DNA from: Loxodes magnus
Lineage: Eukaryota; Ciliophora; Karyorelictea; Loxodida; Loxodidae
Assembly: GCA_946699065.1 (NCBI GenBank)
Contig: CAMPDV010000012.1
Location: forward strand, 1,116,001-1,180,000
Reading direction: 5' to 3'
Length of the DNA: 64,000 nt
Both the position numbers and the translations under genes were made by a program. Each line of letters starts with the position of its first letter. Position 1 is the first letter of the stretch. Shown one piece after another: positions 38,326 through 49,584 of the stretch. The notes below the pieces were generated by a model. It did not search any database and was not told the DNA's origin. It was given only the letters and a program-made list of their open reading frames with translations.

Positions 38326-39270
38326 AGATAAAAAATGGTAGAGGGGTTCAAGAAAGGCTTTTATACCACCCCTAAAAAGGGGAGAGAAAGTAAGAATCCT
38401 CATCTTTAACTCACATATCTTCTTCCTAGAAATAATCTTCTTCTCAAAACCTTCAAGAATAATAGACTCAACTAGGAACTTCCAGACCAACCTAAAAGAT
38501 CGGACAAAAGCGCCAAAAGGCTACCCCGATGACATCAACTAAAGAGGAAGGGCCTAGAAAGGTGCTGGAGACGCAAGAAGCAGCAGCCGTACGAGAGTTT
38601 GCGATCCCACAGTTCCAGGAAGAACAGGCATAAATTTTAGTCGCATTCTCTGACCTGAAGGAGGAAGTAAAGAGGCTACGATTAGAGAATAGAGCTTTAA
38701 AAATCAAGTTACTGAGCTCAAGGAATGGAAAGAAAGCTTCTGGGAAGTCTATGATCGAGAGCAAAATACTTTCTTCAGGAAAATGGGATTGCTGCAGTAG
38801 AGAACAACTGTGCTTGAAGAGAACAGCAAGTAGCAACAGTAGTAGGAATTCAAAGTTAGGACAATTCAAGATACAATGGACATAGAAGGAGCTACTAATT
38901 TACCGAGGAGTCCAGACAAGAAATGAATTAGGAATAAACCAAGATGTTTTGTATGCAAACAAACTGGACATAAATATAGACAATGTTAGAAATTGAAATT
39001 AATTAAATAATAGTACTGGAATAGAAAATAATAAGGAAAATAATAGTACTAATATTAGAATAAGATTAGACGAGAATTCTGTAATTAATTTTATCCGTCA
39101 GGAGGTCAAATCTACAAACCGAAGTGGTACACAATCCAAGGCGACTGAAGAAAGAGTTCTGAAGGGAGTTGGTTCCAGCCAGGTTATCAAACTGGTCCTG
39201 TGAACACGAGGTTAAAAGTCCTCCAAGTTCACTAAACTCCAATTTAAACTTTTTAATTTAGTAATATATA
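38326..39270 (+). mobile_element. Gag/ORF1-like short retroelement with 14-bp target duplication
   Basis: A 945 bp element flanked by the direct repeat taaatcttgctaga (38312-38325 and 39271-39284). The N-terminal signature VEGFKKGFYTTPKK begins at about 38336. A CCHC zinc knuckle, CFVCKQTGHKYRQC, lies at about 38943-38984, followed by a GC-rich 3' region (39120-39235) and an AT tail. It belongs to the same family as the copies at 13.5 and 43.4 kb. The coding part is broken, with roughly two or three breaks. The short variable-length target duplication and simple 3' tail fit target-primed reverse transcription. No polymerase gene is present. Confidence 0.8.
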
Positions 39271-39564
39271 TAAATCTTGCTAGAAATTTCCTTTTATTTA
39301 CAATATTTAGCATTTAATATCTTTCATACTACCACATACTACTCAGTTGCTAAAAAGTATAAGAGATCTAATCCTATGAAACAAATTTCCCTAAGATTAT
39401 TATTATAAAAAATGCCTATTGATTTAAGTGAAAAGTATTTTTAAAAGAGATAAGATTAGGGAAATTAATATGTGATTTATATAGTTAACAAATAGTATAT
39501 TCGATTTTACATTTAAGCATTATAAGTACCTTTAGTGTAGGTTTTAGTTTTTAGGTTATGATAT

Positions 39565-40059
39565 ATAGTTGTTCGAAGGTGAACAACAAGGTCATCTTCA
39601 TCAGAGGTTGGGGAAGTTAAGTACCCATAATCGACTTTATGTCTTCCTCTGCTTTGGTTTGGTCTCGAGACATAAGATTCTTAGACCTTTGGCACTGGCT
39701 TAGTTTAGATTTAATTCTGGAACGAAAAAGAAATAATATTGCGAGCTTCATCAGAGGCGGAGAATTTAAGTATCCATAATTGACACATGTCGTCCTCTGT
39801 TTTGGTGATGCAATGAGACACAATCCTGCCATGTCCTTGGACCTCAAACAAGTAGAAAAGATTGCGAGTATTCTTAAATTATATCAGTATTGAACATTTT
39901 TATCAGTACTGAATAATTATACCAGTATTGAACAAGGTCTATCAATATCTGATAATTTTATCAGTAAGAAACATTTTTATCAGTATGAAACATTTTTTTT
40001 TAAAGAGCTGCGCGCCAACGAGAGTGCTATGTGCTCTATAATCAAATTTATTTATTTTA
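39565..40059 (+). repeat. Dispersed repeat R1, copy 3
   Basis: Plus-strand R1 copy, almost identical to copy 2 but lacking the first ~10 bases (aaaaccgcca). The internal duplication, ~20 bp degenerate array, terminal hairpin and TTTATTTATTT tail are all present. It ends only about 24 bp before the start codon of GST copy 2, so that gene's 5' leader and probably its promoter now lie inside or beyond this repeat. Confidence 0.85.
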
Positions 40060-40082
40060 TGTAAAATATTCTATTTTTATAA

Positions 40083-40793
40083 ATGGCATAGTCTAACTAA
40101 ACTTCTTAGCTTATTCTTTATTGCCATCCAGGTTCGCCTTATGTACGTCCTATTCTCTCGTTGCTTTACGAAGCAGATGTTCCATTTATTGATCAATTTG
40201 TAGATTTAATGAAAGGAGAGTAAAGTTCGGAATAATATAAAGCTATCAATCCTTTAGGTACAGTTCCTTGTATAAAGGATGGTGATTTTGTACTGTCTGA
40301 AAGTACTGCTATTCTGCGTTATATTTGCAGAAGTAGAGGACTAACTAAATACTATCCTGAAAATGATTTCATTAAAGTAGCTTCGATAGATAGATTATTT
40401 GGTCTCTGTCCTTCATTCTTTGAATAAACAATAGGAAAGGCAGTTTCTTTAAAACTTTCTGTAGCAAGATATGGAAAAGCTTTAAATGAGGAAGAATTCT
40501 AGAAGCTTCTTTAAGAAGGTACTTCCAATATAAAAAAGTTTGAAACTCTGCTAACTAATTCTTTCATTGCTGGAGAAGAAATAACTATTGCTGATATGTA
40601 CCTATTTTCTATAATTTCTCACGCTGTTTTTTTTATTTCTTTTGATCTAACACCTTTTCAAAAATTTAATGTCTGGTATGAGCGTGTAGCTGCTTGTAAA
40701 GGACCTACTAGAACTATTTAGAGATTCAAAGAAGCGATTGCTGCTATATAGGCTGCTTAGGAATCAAAATAGGCTTCATAGTAAGCTTAATGA
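40083..40793 (+). CDS. Glutathione S-transferase, theta/phi-like (GST copy 2, divergent)
   Basis: A 236-residue paralogue of the neighbouring GSTs with the same architecture: LILYCHPGSPYVRPI, TVPCIKDGDF, SESTAILRYICRSRGL, SFIAGEEITIADMYLF. It is clearly more diverged from copies 1 and 3 than they are from each other, especially in the C-terminal helical (substrate-binding) domain, where SHAVFFISFDLTPFQKF replaces SQPVLLISLDLAPFPKL. It therefore probably has a different substrate range. No internal TGA; stop at 40791. Its ATG is about 24 bp downstream of an R1 repeat. The extended Gln/Ala/Ser tail is longer than in the other copies. Confidence 0.94.
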
Positions 40794-42279
40794 AGACTTA
40801 ACTTTATTAAAAAGCTTCCATAATAAACTAAATCAAAAAATTAATCTATAAAGCATCATAGATGTAATATAATATATTACACTTTCAATCTTTCTTAGTA
40901 TACCTAATATTGATAGCATCATATAAATGAAAATTCAATTTAATAAGAACTATATACTTCTAATAACTTATTTATATATAAATCATCTTTATATGAAGAT
41001 AAATAAGTTAAATTTTCTATATGAATAGCTCATAAATTTGATTCATGGTAACTCCTAGCTTCATACTTTTAAACATAAGAGATTAATATCTAAGCTTATA
41101 AGAAAAATTATTAAGCTCTTCAGCAGATCAAGATAGATTAATAAATATTTTACTAATTGCTTAAAGAATATTTAAATTTCTTTTAATAATATTCTTTAAT
41201 AGAGACTATGATCTACATTAGGTGATATCTCTTTAAGTTTAATCATACTAATTCTTTATATTTCTTTTACTTATCTCGCAGTTTCTTACATCATCTTTAT
41301 ATATCAAACAGGAAGCTTATAAAGCTAGTTTTTTATTATCTATCTTTTTAGTTTTAAAGCTAACTTTAAAAACAAATCTAAGTTATTTAAAATTACTATC
41401 TAAGCAAAAATAATTTTAGAAATCATAAATTACAATGAAGTCGAAATTAATTATATCAGATTTTTTCCTTTTTATACCATTGTTATATTTCTCTTAAAAG
41501 AATTAGAAAAATAGACTTGAATTAAGCTAGATTCATATATCTTAATAGTCTAACTAATGCAAATAACTTAAAACAATACTTATTACATTATGAATTTCTT
41601 TATATTTCTCTTAATCATTTTTTTAACTAATGGTTATTAAGTTTATAAAGGGGTGAATTACTTCAATAAATATAAAAATAGCTAGAATTTTGTAGGTTCT
41701 AATAAAGAGAATCATAAAAATTATTTACAAGGAAACAACGATAAAGGAATAGATAAATACTCCTGCATTTTAAAATTTATTACCTTAAAGATTTTTAATC
41801 TATTAACTCATTATATGTAGTAAAAATACATTCGTAGGAAACTTTTGATGGAATTTTTTAAATTATATTAAAAATTATATTAATTTATATAGTTTTATGA
41901 GTTAGTCTAGCAAGGAAATTTAATTTTAAGCTAAGTTTTCAAAGTTAAGCTATTTGGAATTATTTTAGTATAAAATGTTTCATATATATTTTTCAAATTT
42001 TTTGTTCTATTTTTCCTAAAAAATAACTAAATTTGATCAATATTTAAGTATTATTACTTTATAAGATCTTTTATTTAAATATCAGAAGATGAGTATTAAG
42101 TATAATTAACTTTTCATATTTCTTAAAAATTAGTTATAAGAATGTTGAAAATTGAATTTAAGCTTCTTCGCTAATTAGATGCTTATATGGTTATTTTATG
42201 TAATTTTTTTATATTTTGCATTGAAGCAAAATATTTTTATGCTAATTCTTTTTAGAATTTTCAATTATTCTTTTTAGAT
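40794..42279. other. AT-rich spacer
   Basis: About 1.5 kb between GST copy 2 and the next repeat element, with no gene or repeat that I can support. Confidence 0.5.
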
Positions 42280-43010
42280 TCACTACAAATCTTTAAGATC
42301 GATAACTTTGAATGTCTGAGGGTTACTTAGTTCGCATACGGTGATTGCTATGAACAACTTCTTAACAATATAACAGGAGAAATTTGGTGATCAGACTTTA
42401 TAAACATGATTAATGAATGTATAATCATCATCATAGACTATAATCCACTATGAAAGGTGGATCAATTATAAAAAAAAAATTTCTTCAAGATCTTGAATCA
42501 AACCAGGAGTCTCTCTGAAGGTTAAGAGGCATAATCAGACAATATTCTTCCGCTATTCTTTCGACTAAATACACTAAAATCTTATTTTGTAAGACTTTTC
42601 ATTTTTGAATTTATTATAACTATTTAAATTACTTGCAATGACTTAATAAAATATTTTATTATTTATATAGATAAATAGGGAGGACCAATCCTCCAACTGA
42701 GATTGACTTAAGATCAGTTACCAGGAAGTATCCATAGGCGAAGAACCGAACAAGAATCTTGGTAGGAGCCAAGAGAAGAAAAGACTGAAGAGATATCAAA
42801 TAACATTAATAATGAAAGATGCCAGATACTAAAGTCTCTTAGGAAGCATTGCGATAACGGCCTATAGAAGACAGGACTCACAAAGGAATGCTAGCACTAT
42901 AGAAGAATTCAGAAAATAATTTTTTTTAACTTTAAAAATTTTGATTAAAGAGCTGAGCGCCATTAAGGAGCTACGAGCTCTTCTTTCTTTTTATTTATTT
43001 CTTAAAAAAA
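42280..43010 (+). mobile_element. Possible non-autonomous retroposon sharing the R1-type 3' end
   Basis: Two GC-richer blocks (about 42285-42560 and 42680-42920) end in aaagagctgagcgcc...gagctcttc plus a TTTATTTATTT tail (about 42945-43000). This closely parallels the terminal hairpin and tail of R1 (aaagagctgcgcaccaat...gcgctct, TTTATTTATTT), although the bodies differ. No protein domain is recognised. A shared 3' end on unrelated bodies is typical of SINEs or deletion derivatives using one reverse transcriptase. Confidence 0.45.
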
Positions 43011-43369
43011 TATTTATTTTATCACCTTAATTATCAAAGGAATGAAATAGTCTTTTCTACATTAAATATTTATTTTATTTATCTCAAATACTATATTAAG
43101 TATATACTTTATGAAATTACCTTTCATTTAATATCATGATATTATTTGATTTATATTAACTTTAAAGGAATTATATATTCCATATTTATCACATATATGA
43201 GAAAAATATTAAATATGGGCTATATACTTGAATATGAAACTTCAAATATAGAAATGACAATGCTTAAAAAGTTGTATTATAGATATTATTTAAGCCTATG
43301 TATTTTCAAATTACTTAAAGTTTTGGAATTTATTAAGTTATATAAGATGTTTTAATTAAAGTTGCATTA

Positions 43370-44337
43370 GTCAATTAAAAAATGCAAGGATTCAATAGAG
43401 GCTTCTACATCACCTCCAAAAATTGGAGAGGAAACCTGAATCCAATCTTGGATGTTCTTCTTTCCCTTAACCTTTTTCTTAATCCTAATAACCTGGAGAG
43501 GAACAGAAGCAAGCTCAGAAGGAAGCACATGCAGCAACTCCAATCTCATAAAACCAAGGAAGCAGACGAAGACTGCTCTTCACTAGGAGGTCTCGGAGTT
43601 CAATCTTTCTAGCCAGATGAGTATGGAATAGCTCATCAAAGTGGTATTGGACCTCCAGGAAGAGGTCAGGAAGCTGGAAAAGGACAATGACAAGCTAATG
43701 GAGAATCTGGAAAAGCAGGAGGAAATCTAATCAAGATTCATGTCCCAGGAAAGAGATTTAAATGCTTTCTGAAGCATTTCATAAGATCAAAACAACCAAT
43801 CTTAAAGCTAGCAATAGAAGCAGACAGAAATTGGAAATAGAATAAAGAAAATAGAAGAAAGTTAGCAAAAATTAAAACTTCAAATGGAGATAAGAGAGCA
43901 TAAAAGTGACCCAATGTTGATTGAAGAAGAAATTATCAGAAAAACTTAAAGAAAATAAAGGTAAATAAAGATTAGAAAAAAATGCTTTTGTTGTGGAAGC
44001 TTAAGATATTTATATATGAAATGTAAGAAATTCTAGCAGAAAAAAATGAACTATTTGATTCAAGAAAAAACAAGAAAGAATCAAGAAGAAGCAAGATTAA
44101 ACCGAATGTACTGCAGTCCAAACGGAGAAATTTATAAAATCAAGAAAGATGCGATAAGACAAGACAAGAACAGGAAAGGAGAGGAAGATAAACCTGGAAA
44201 ATCCCGAGTTCCCAATCTCGCTAAAATTGGCGAGACCAAACGTTTTTATTTAAAAGCAGGGAGCATGAACTGCTGTCTTCCGGACGGGGTTGAAATATCT
44301 CAAAATGGAAAACTTAAATTTATATATTATTATTATT
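43370..44337 (+). mobile_element. Gag/ORF1-like short retroelement with 15-bp target duplication and ATT-repeat tail
   Basis: A 968 bp element flanked by attaaagttgcatta (43355-43369 and 44338-44352), ending in a (TTA)n tail. Parts in order: an N-terminal GFNRGFYITS signature near 43385, a coiled-coil region (43640-43900), a degraded zinc-knuckle-like segment (CFCCGSLRYLYMKC, about 43984), and a 3' region with a hairpin (atctcgctaaaattggcgagac). It is broken, with several breaks. It sits about 145 bp upstream of GST copy 3. Confidence 0.8.
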
Positions 44338-44497
44338 ATTAAAGTTGCATTATTATTTTGCTACTTACTAAAGTACGTTTTGGAATTGTTTACATAAAGA
44401 TTTTACCAAGTAGAAGCTTTAGGTGTTTAAAAGTTTATCCATTTTATTCTAGAATAATTAATTAGTTTATAAACCAATTTCATTCCATTTTTTATAA

Positions 44498-45184
44498 ATG
44501 GCACAGTCAAATCAACTTACTCTCTATTCTCATCCATTTTCACCTTATGTAAGAGCTATTCTCTCGCTGCTCTATGATGCTGATATTCAATTCACTGAAT
44601 AATTTGTAGATCTCATGAAAGGTGAGTAGAATACTGAGGAGTATAAAGCTATCAATCCTTTCTGTAAAGTTCCTGCTATCAAGGACGGAAACTTTGCACT
44701 AGCTGAAAGTACTGCCATTCTACGTTATATTTGTAGAAGCAGAGGACTAACCAAATACTATCCTGAAAATGATATCGCTAAAGCAGCTGCCGTAGATAGG
44801 TTGTTCGGACTTTCACCATCAAGTTTCGAATAAACTATTGGAAAAGCAGTTTATCTAAGACTTTTCGCACCATTAAGAGGAATAACAATAAATGAAGAAG
44901 AGATCTAGAAGTTAATGTAAGAAGGAACTTCTAATATCTAAAAGTTCGAAACTTTACTAACAAGTTCTTTTATAGCTGGTGAAGAACTTACTATTGCTGA
45001 TATGTACTTATTCGCTGTTTTGTCTCAGCCTGTATTACTTATTTCTTTAGATTTAGCACCTTTCCCAAAATTAAAGGCCTGGTATGAACGAGTAGCAGTT
45101 TGCAAAGGACCAGCAAAAGGACTAGAGAGATTAAAAGAAGCGGTTGCTGCTTTCTAGGCTTCTTAGAAAGCATAGCAGGGCTGA
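44498..45184 (+). CDS. Glutathione S-transferase, theta/phi-like (GST copy 3)
   Basis: A 228-residue near-duplicate of GST copy 1 (about a dozen substitutions, such as Gly14 to Phe in HPFSPYVR next to the active-site Ser). It has an identical domain layout: KVPAIKDG, ESTAILRYI, SFIAGEELTIADMYLF. It ends GGC TGA AAG TGA. The first TGA (45182) is taken as stop; reading it as Trp would add two residues before the TGA at 45188. The promoter-proximal sequence differs from copy 1 because a retroelement ends about 145 bp upstream. The Phe14 change could alter glutathione binding; that is inference. Confidence 0.94.
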
Positions 45185-47682
45185 AAGTGACAATATACTT
45201 TTAAAATTAAAAATTATTTATATAAATAAAGCATTGCTAAAAGTCTTTACTCTTTATATCTAACTTGCTCTTAGTTTGATAATATTTATATTATTCTAAT
45301 GCTTTAATTAAGTAAAACCTTTTGAAATAATAATAAATAAGTGTAGAGTTAGTTACATTTATATAAAAACTAAGAATCTATTCATTTTTATTGTTCTTCA
45401 GATATCTAAATTTCATGTTTGTTTAATCCTTTTATTTAAGCTTATCTTTTAATTACCTTTACATTCATTTATACATGATTGAATAATCTTCCTATCACAT
45501 TAAAATAGATCAATTAAATAATTTTCAAGGTTTTTAAATTTATAAAGATAACTTAGGGAATAGTAAGTTAGGAATAATATGCCAAATAAAGCAGTTTATA
45601 TAAATGACTGTACTTCAATTAAATAGAAAGCTTAGATTTTTCAATGTAACTCTAGCTAAATAAGAATAGTTTTTTACAAATGAATATTAACTTAGCTAGT
45701 AAAGAGAATGTTTGATTAATAGGTATATAAGGTAAAGTAATTAAGACTTATACATCTTACAAAGCTTATTATACTTCTAAGTGTTTTAATGAATGTTTCC
45801 TTTAATCTAATTTAAGAAATTTCATATAATTTATTACTAAATAAGTGTCTTTTAAATGGATTAATAATTCTATTAAGACATTACTAAGGTAAGGATAGGA
45901 TACTTAGTTGAAAGCTTATTACATCTAATATCTAATAACCCTTTTTTATATCTTCATTCAAATTATATGAGACTTTTAGTAGTTTAAAGCATATATAATG
46001 GTATTCTTTGCCATTTCAGTATTAACTTAGCTCCAAAATTCATTTAACTTAGATATAGAGTTTAAATATACTATATATATTTGCGAATTCAAGAAGAATA
46101 TAAGATCAAGATGGGCATTAAAGTTAAAATATCTAAGTATAGAAACTTATTTAGCAGATTTTTCATATCTAAAGCTAAAGAAATTGTCAAATAAAAGTTG
46201 GAGTGATTTTTTAAAATTACTGTAAGAAATTTTAAACCTTTTGCTGAGAAATAACAACGTTAATTTTTTGTAGTTTCTAGCTCTCATATAAGCATTTATA
46301 TGTATTTTAATTTATTTTCTTAATAAAATTTCTATATTTGCTTAGTTAATAGATATTATCTTTAGAATTTATAATGTAAATATACCATATTTGCTTTAAG
46401 ATATTTTACTTTCTCAGTATTTTACAGGTTTTATCGAAGAGATAACAGAATTAAATGACAGAAAATTTTGCTTTATATATTCCAAAATAAATAAAAGCTA
46501 TTTTAGGTTTGTTATTCTTAATTATCTTTAAGACTATTTCATTTTAATTTATAATTGCCGCTATCAAATCAATGTAGACTTTTTTCATTAATATTTATCT
46601 TCTATTTCTAAGTGCTTTCGTTTTTATATGAGTTTATGCTTTATTTATTGAGCATCATGTGGATTTTATAACAGCGATAAGCGAATCAAATATATGAAAA
46701 ATAAATTTTGATAAATTATCTAATATCAGGTTGAAGAATGCTGCCCTTTCTGAAAGAATTGCTATCTGTGCTATTTTTTATTAAATCACTCTTTAAAGCC
46801 TCATAATGGTATTATAAATAAAGAAAAAAGAAATATAAAGAAACTTATTCTTGCTAAACTTTTATTTCTAATTAAATAAATACAACCATCTTCTATTAGC
46901 TTTTATAATTAAATATTTACATAAATTTATATAAAGAAAGTTGAACTTAGTATTAAGAATTTAGTTATGAAGTGATTTTAACATTAGGTAGAGTAAGTAA
47001 TTACACTTTTGAATAATATGTAAAGCTGGGATCTCTTACTAAATTAATTGATATACCTTCCATCAACTTCCTTTCTGGCTATTAATTCTAAATATTATTT
47101 AGAATATCATCTAGCTGCTCGAAAATTTGCTTTTAGTAGATTTTGTAATAATGCTATCATCTAATTTATTTAATAACTTTTATTGTTTCCTTATATAAGT
47201 CTACAACCAAAATTTCCTTAATTGAACTAAGCTAAAATTTGAAATAAATTGGTTTAGATAAGTTACAGTGATTTAGCTTATAAATTAGTCCATACTACAA
47301 ATCTCTCCAAGTTGGCAAATTAGTAATCAAATGACACTTTAAAGAAAGAAAATCTCTAAAAAGCAAATTATAGCATTAAAAATCGTAAATTTGCTAAAAA
47401 ATCATATCCATATTTTCTAACTTATCTACATCTAGCCTTAACCTTTCAAAATAAGTACTAAGTTTAATTAAATTTTACATTATGTTAATTACTTCTAAAT
47501 CATTTAGCTTAGTACTAAAGAGGCTATTGCTACACATTACAATCTGCTATATCTTTATTTCCTTTCTTAATAGTGCCAAATTATTTGGCATGTATCATCT
47601 CTTTAGTCTGTTATATTAAGGGAAAGTAGTTAAAGATTAGCTTTTGTACTTATAGAATGATTTTCAAATAATTTGTTTAAAA
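45185..47682. other. AT-rich spacer
   Basis: About 2.5 kb with no recognisable gene. The last ~950 bp (from an ATG near 46738) are open in the same frame as the following membrane-protein gene, but with no domain support. I keep the start of that gene at 47683. Confidence 0.4.
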
Positions 47683-49584
47683 ATGAGTACTAAAGTAGAG
47701 GTCCTTGAAACAGACTTATCTTCAGGAGTTTAAAAGTTGATAAAGGTAGCTTCTATTTAGAAAAATGAAATCTAAACAATTAAAAAAAACTAACATGCTA
47801 ACTACAAGTTTAAATAGCTAGTCCAAAACTATGAAGATGATAGTTCAAGACTGAGTATGTAAAATGACTAGCACTCTATTTATAATAAAACTTAAGACGA
47901 ATAAATTATTCAAAGCTTAGAAGATTTAAGTTAGACTAAATAAAGCATTGATTGCGAGAAGGTCCGATGCGCTGATGTGGAAGAATGTTAAGGGAAGAAA
48001 AATTTTCTAAAGCATTTAGAAAAGCAAATTATGAAGCAAATAAAATAGAAGTAGCCAGAATGATTTGCTAATTTCTTTGGATAAACTATGATTAAAATAG
48101 AGACAAAGAATTAAGATAATTTTAAAGATTACGATGATAATGAAATTTAATTTAAGTGAAATTAATACCTTATTAGCCTATTAGTACACTTTTCCTTCTC
48201 CTTATTTGGTCCTTTTGCTTCTATGTTTTTCATTTACTTATATAGTTACAGCTTAGTATGAAACATGGGATTTATAGGAAATTGGTTTGGTTTCTATATT
48301 GAATCATTCTATTGAACTTATAACATGCTATCAATAGTCTTTATAGTTTTAAATAAAGACTTTGAAAAGCATTGAGATATTATAGTTTTGTACTTTGGAA
48401 TAATGATGTTAAGATAGATTTATCTCTCAGCTAAATATGGAATGCTAACTCCTGAAAGATTCAAAATGATTCAAAAGTAGAAAATTAGTTTTAAGGATGA
48501 AAGATTAATAAGCTTGTGACTAAAATACGATAAGGATTATTGCTAAAAAGAACTATAAAACACTATGCTAAGAAACTAGGTATATAAAAATCACTTCTCA
48601 ATTAAATTTCTTGGGCAAATTCAAGAACCATGGCTTTCTATCTTTTAAAAGAGCAAAGGAGAAATGGATATTTTAGAGGTTGATTAAGAATTTCACAGAA
48701 TTTCAGGCGAGCTACTTGCAAATGAATTATTGTAGCTTGTATTCACAAAAATTAATCGCTCAAAGATTAAGAAATATCTAATATTTATCTTATCTCTATT
48801 TTACGCTTTTTGACCTCTGTTGTAATAAGTTGTAACTGGGAATATTAAGAACCTTAATCCATTCGAATGGGTTTACTATTTTATAGGAATTTTTACCATC
48901 TTATTTATTACTTAGCATTTAGTCTCTCTAATAGAAATTGGAGTATATGATTTTTTAAGAAAAAAGTACCTACTTAACATTCTTTCAGCTTTCTTATCTG
49001 ATAAATCTAATAAGCTATTAGAATAAAAATTGCCTAAAGTAAATATGTTTGATTAATAGACCATTTTATCTTGATACTGACTTAGAATTATTTTCCTTGA
49101 CTTTGGTAGAAGGCTAACGAAGCGAGTTTTCGTTTACGCAACGATAGTTTTATCAATATCAGCTGTAGCAATTGTGATATTTTTCTTGGTAGTATACGGA
49201 ATGATAACAGGAATGTGAACATAGTCAATAATGAAATTTAGTTTTATAGTCATTATTGTCATGCTGATTCTCCTACGATTGGTCTTCATCTCTGCCTATC
49301 TTAATGATATGTTCTCTATTCATTAGCATTTGCTATACAAAATTTAGATAGATATGAGAAACTAAATAATAGAAATCTAGGAAATAGAAAGCTGTAGAGA
49401 AGTAGTACATAAACTTAAGCAGGTTTAATAATCTCTCACTCTTATTATCCAAAAAATATAAAACGATGAGAAAACTTAGCCCATTAGAATAATGGGAGCT
49501 GTAATAAATAATTAATTTTTGACTAAGATAGTCGCAATGATTGGAAGCTTACTTTTCACTACTGTCAATTACATTTTTAAATGA
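47683..49584 (+). CDS. Multi-pass membrane protein, eight predicted helices
   Basis: The frame from the ATG at 47683 to tandem TGA TGA (49582-49587) gives 633 residues. The N-terminal ~155 residues are polar and cytosolic-looking. Hydrophobic helices lie at about 162-188, 199-223, 231-249, 364-384, 396-419, 481-506, 518-540 and 613-632. A charged loop sits at 250-360 and a coiled-coil-like segment at 555-600. Thirteen tryptophans are encoded, ten by TGA (for example VWNMGFIGNWFGF) and three by TGG. The last internal TGA is about 365 nt before the stop. I recognise no family. The layout, with a final helix after a coiled-coil loop, recalls 7-TM gustatory-type or other channel/receptor proteins, but no diagnostic motif is seen. 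Confidence 0.88.

Noticed and set aside
38492-38869. 125-residue minus-strand open frame
   Set aside because: It is antisense to the gag-like coding part of the retroelement at 38326-39270, which carries the recognisable signature and zinc knuckle on the plus strand.
46738-47682. N-terminal extension of the membrane-protein gene
   Set aside because: It is open in frame but has AT-spacer composition and no domain; the ATG at 47683 begins the clearly coding part.
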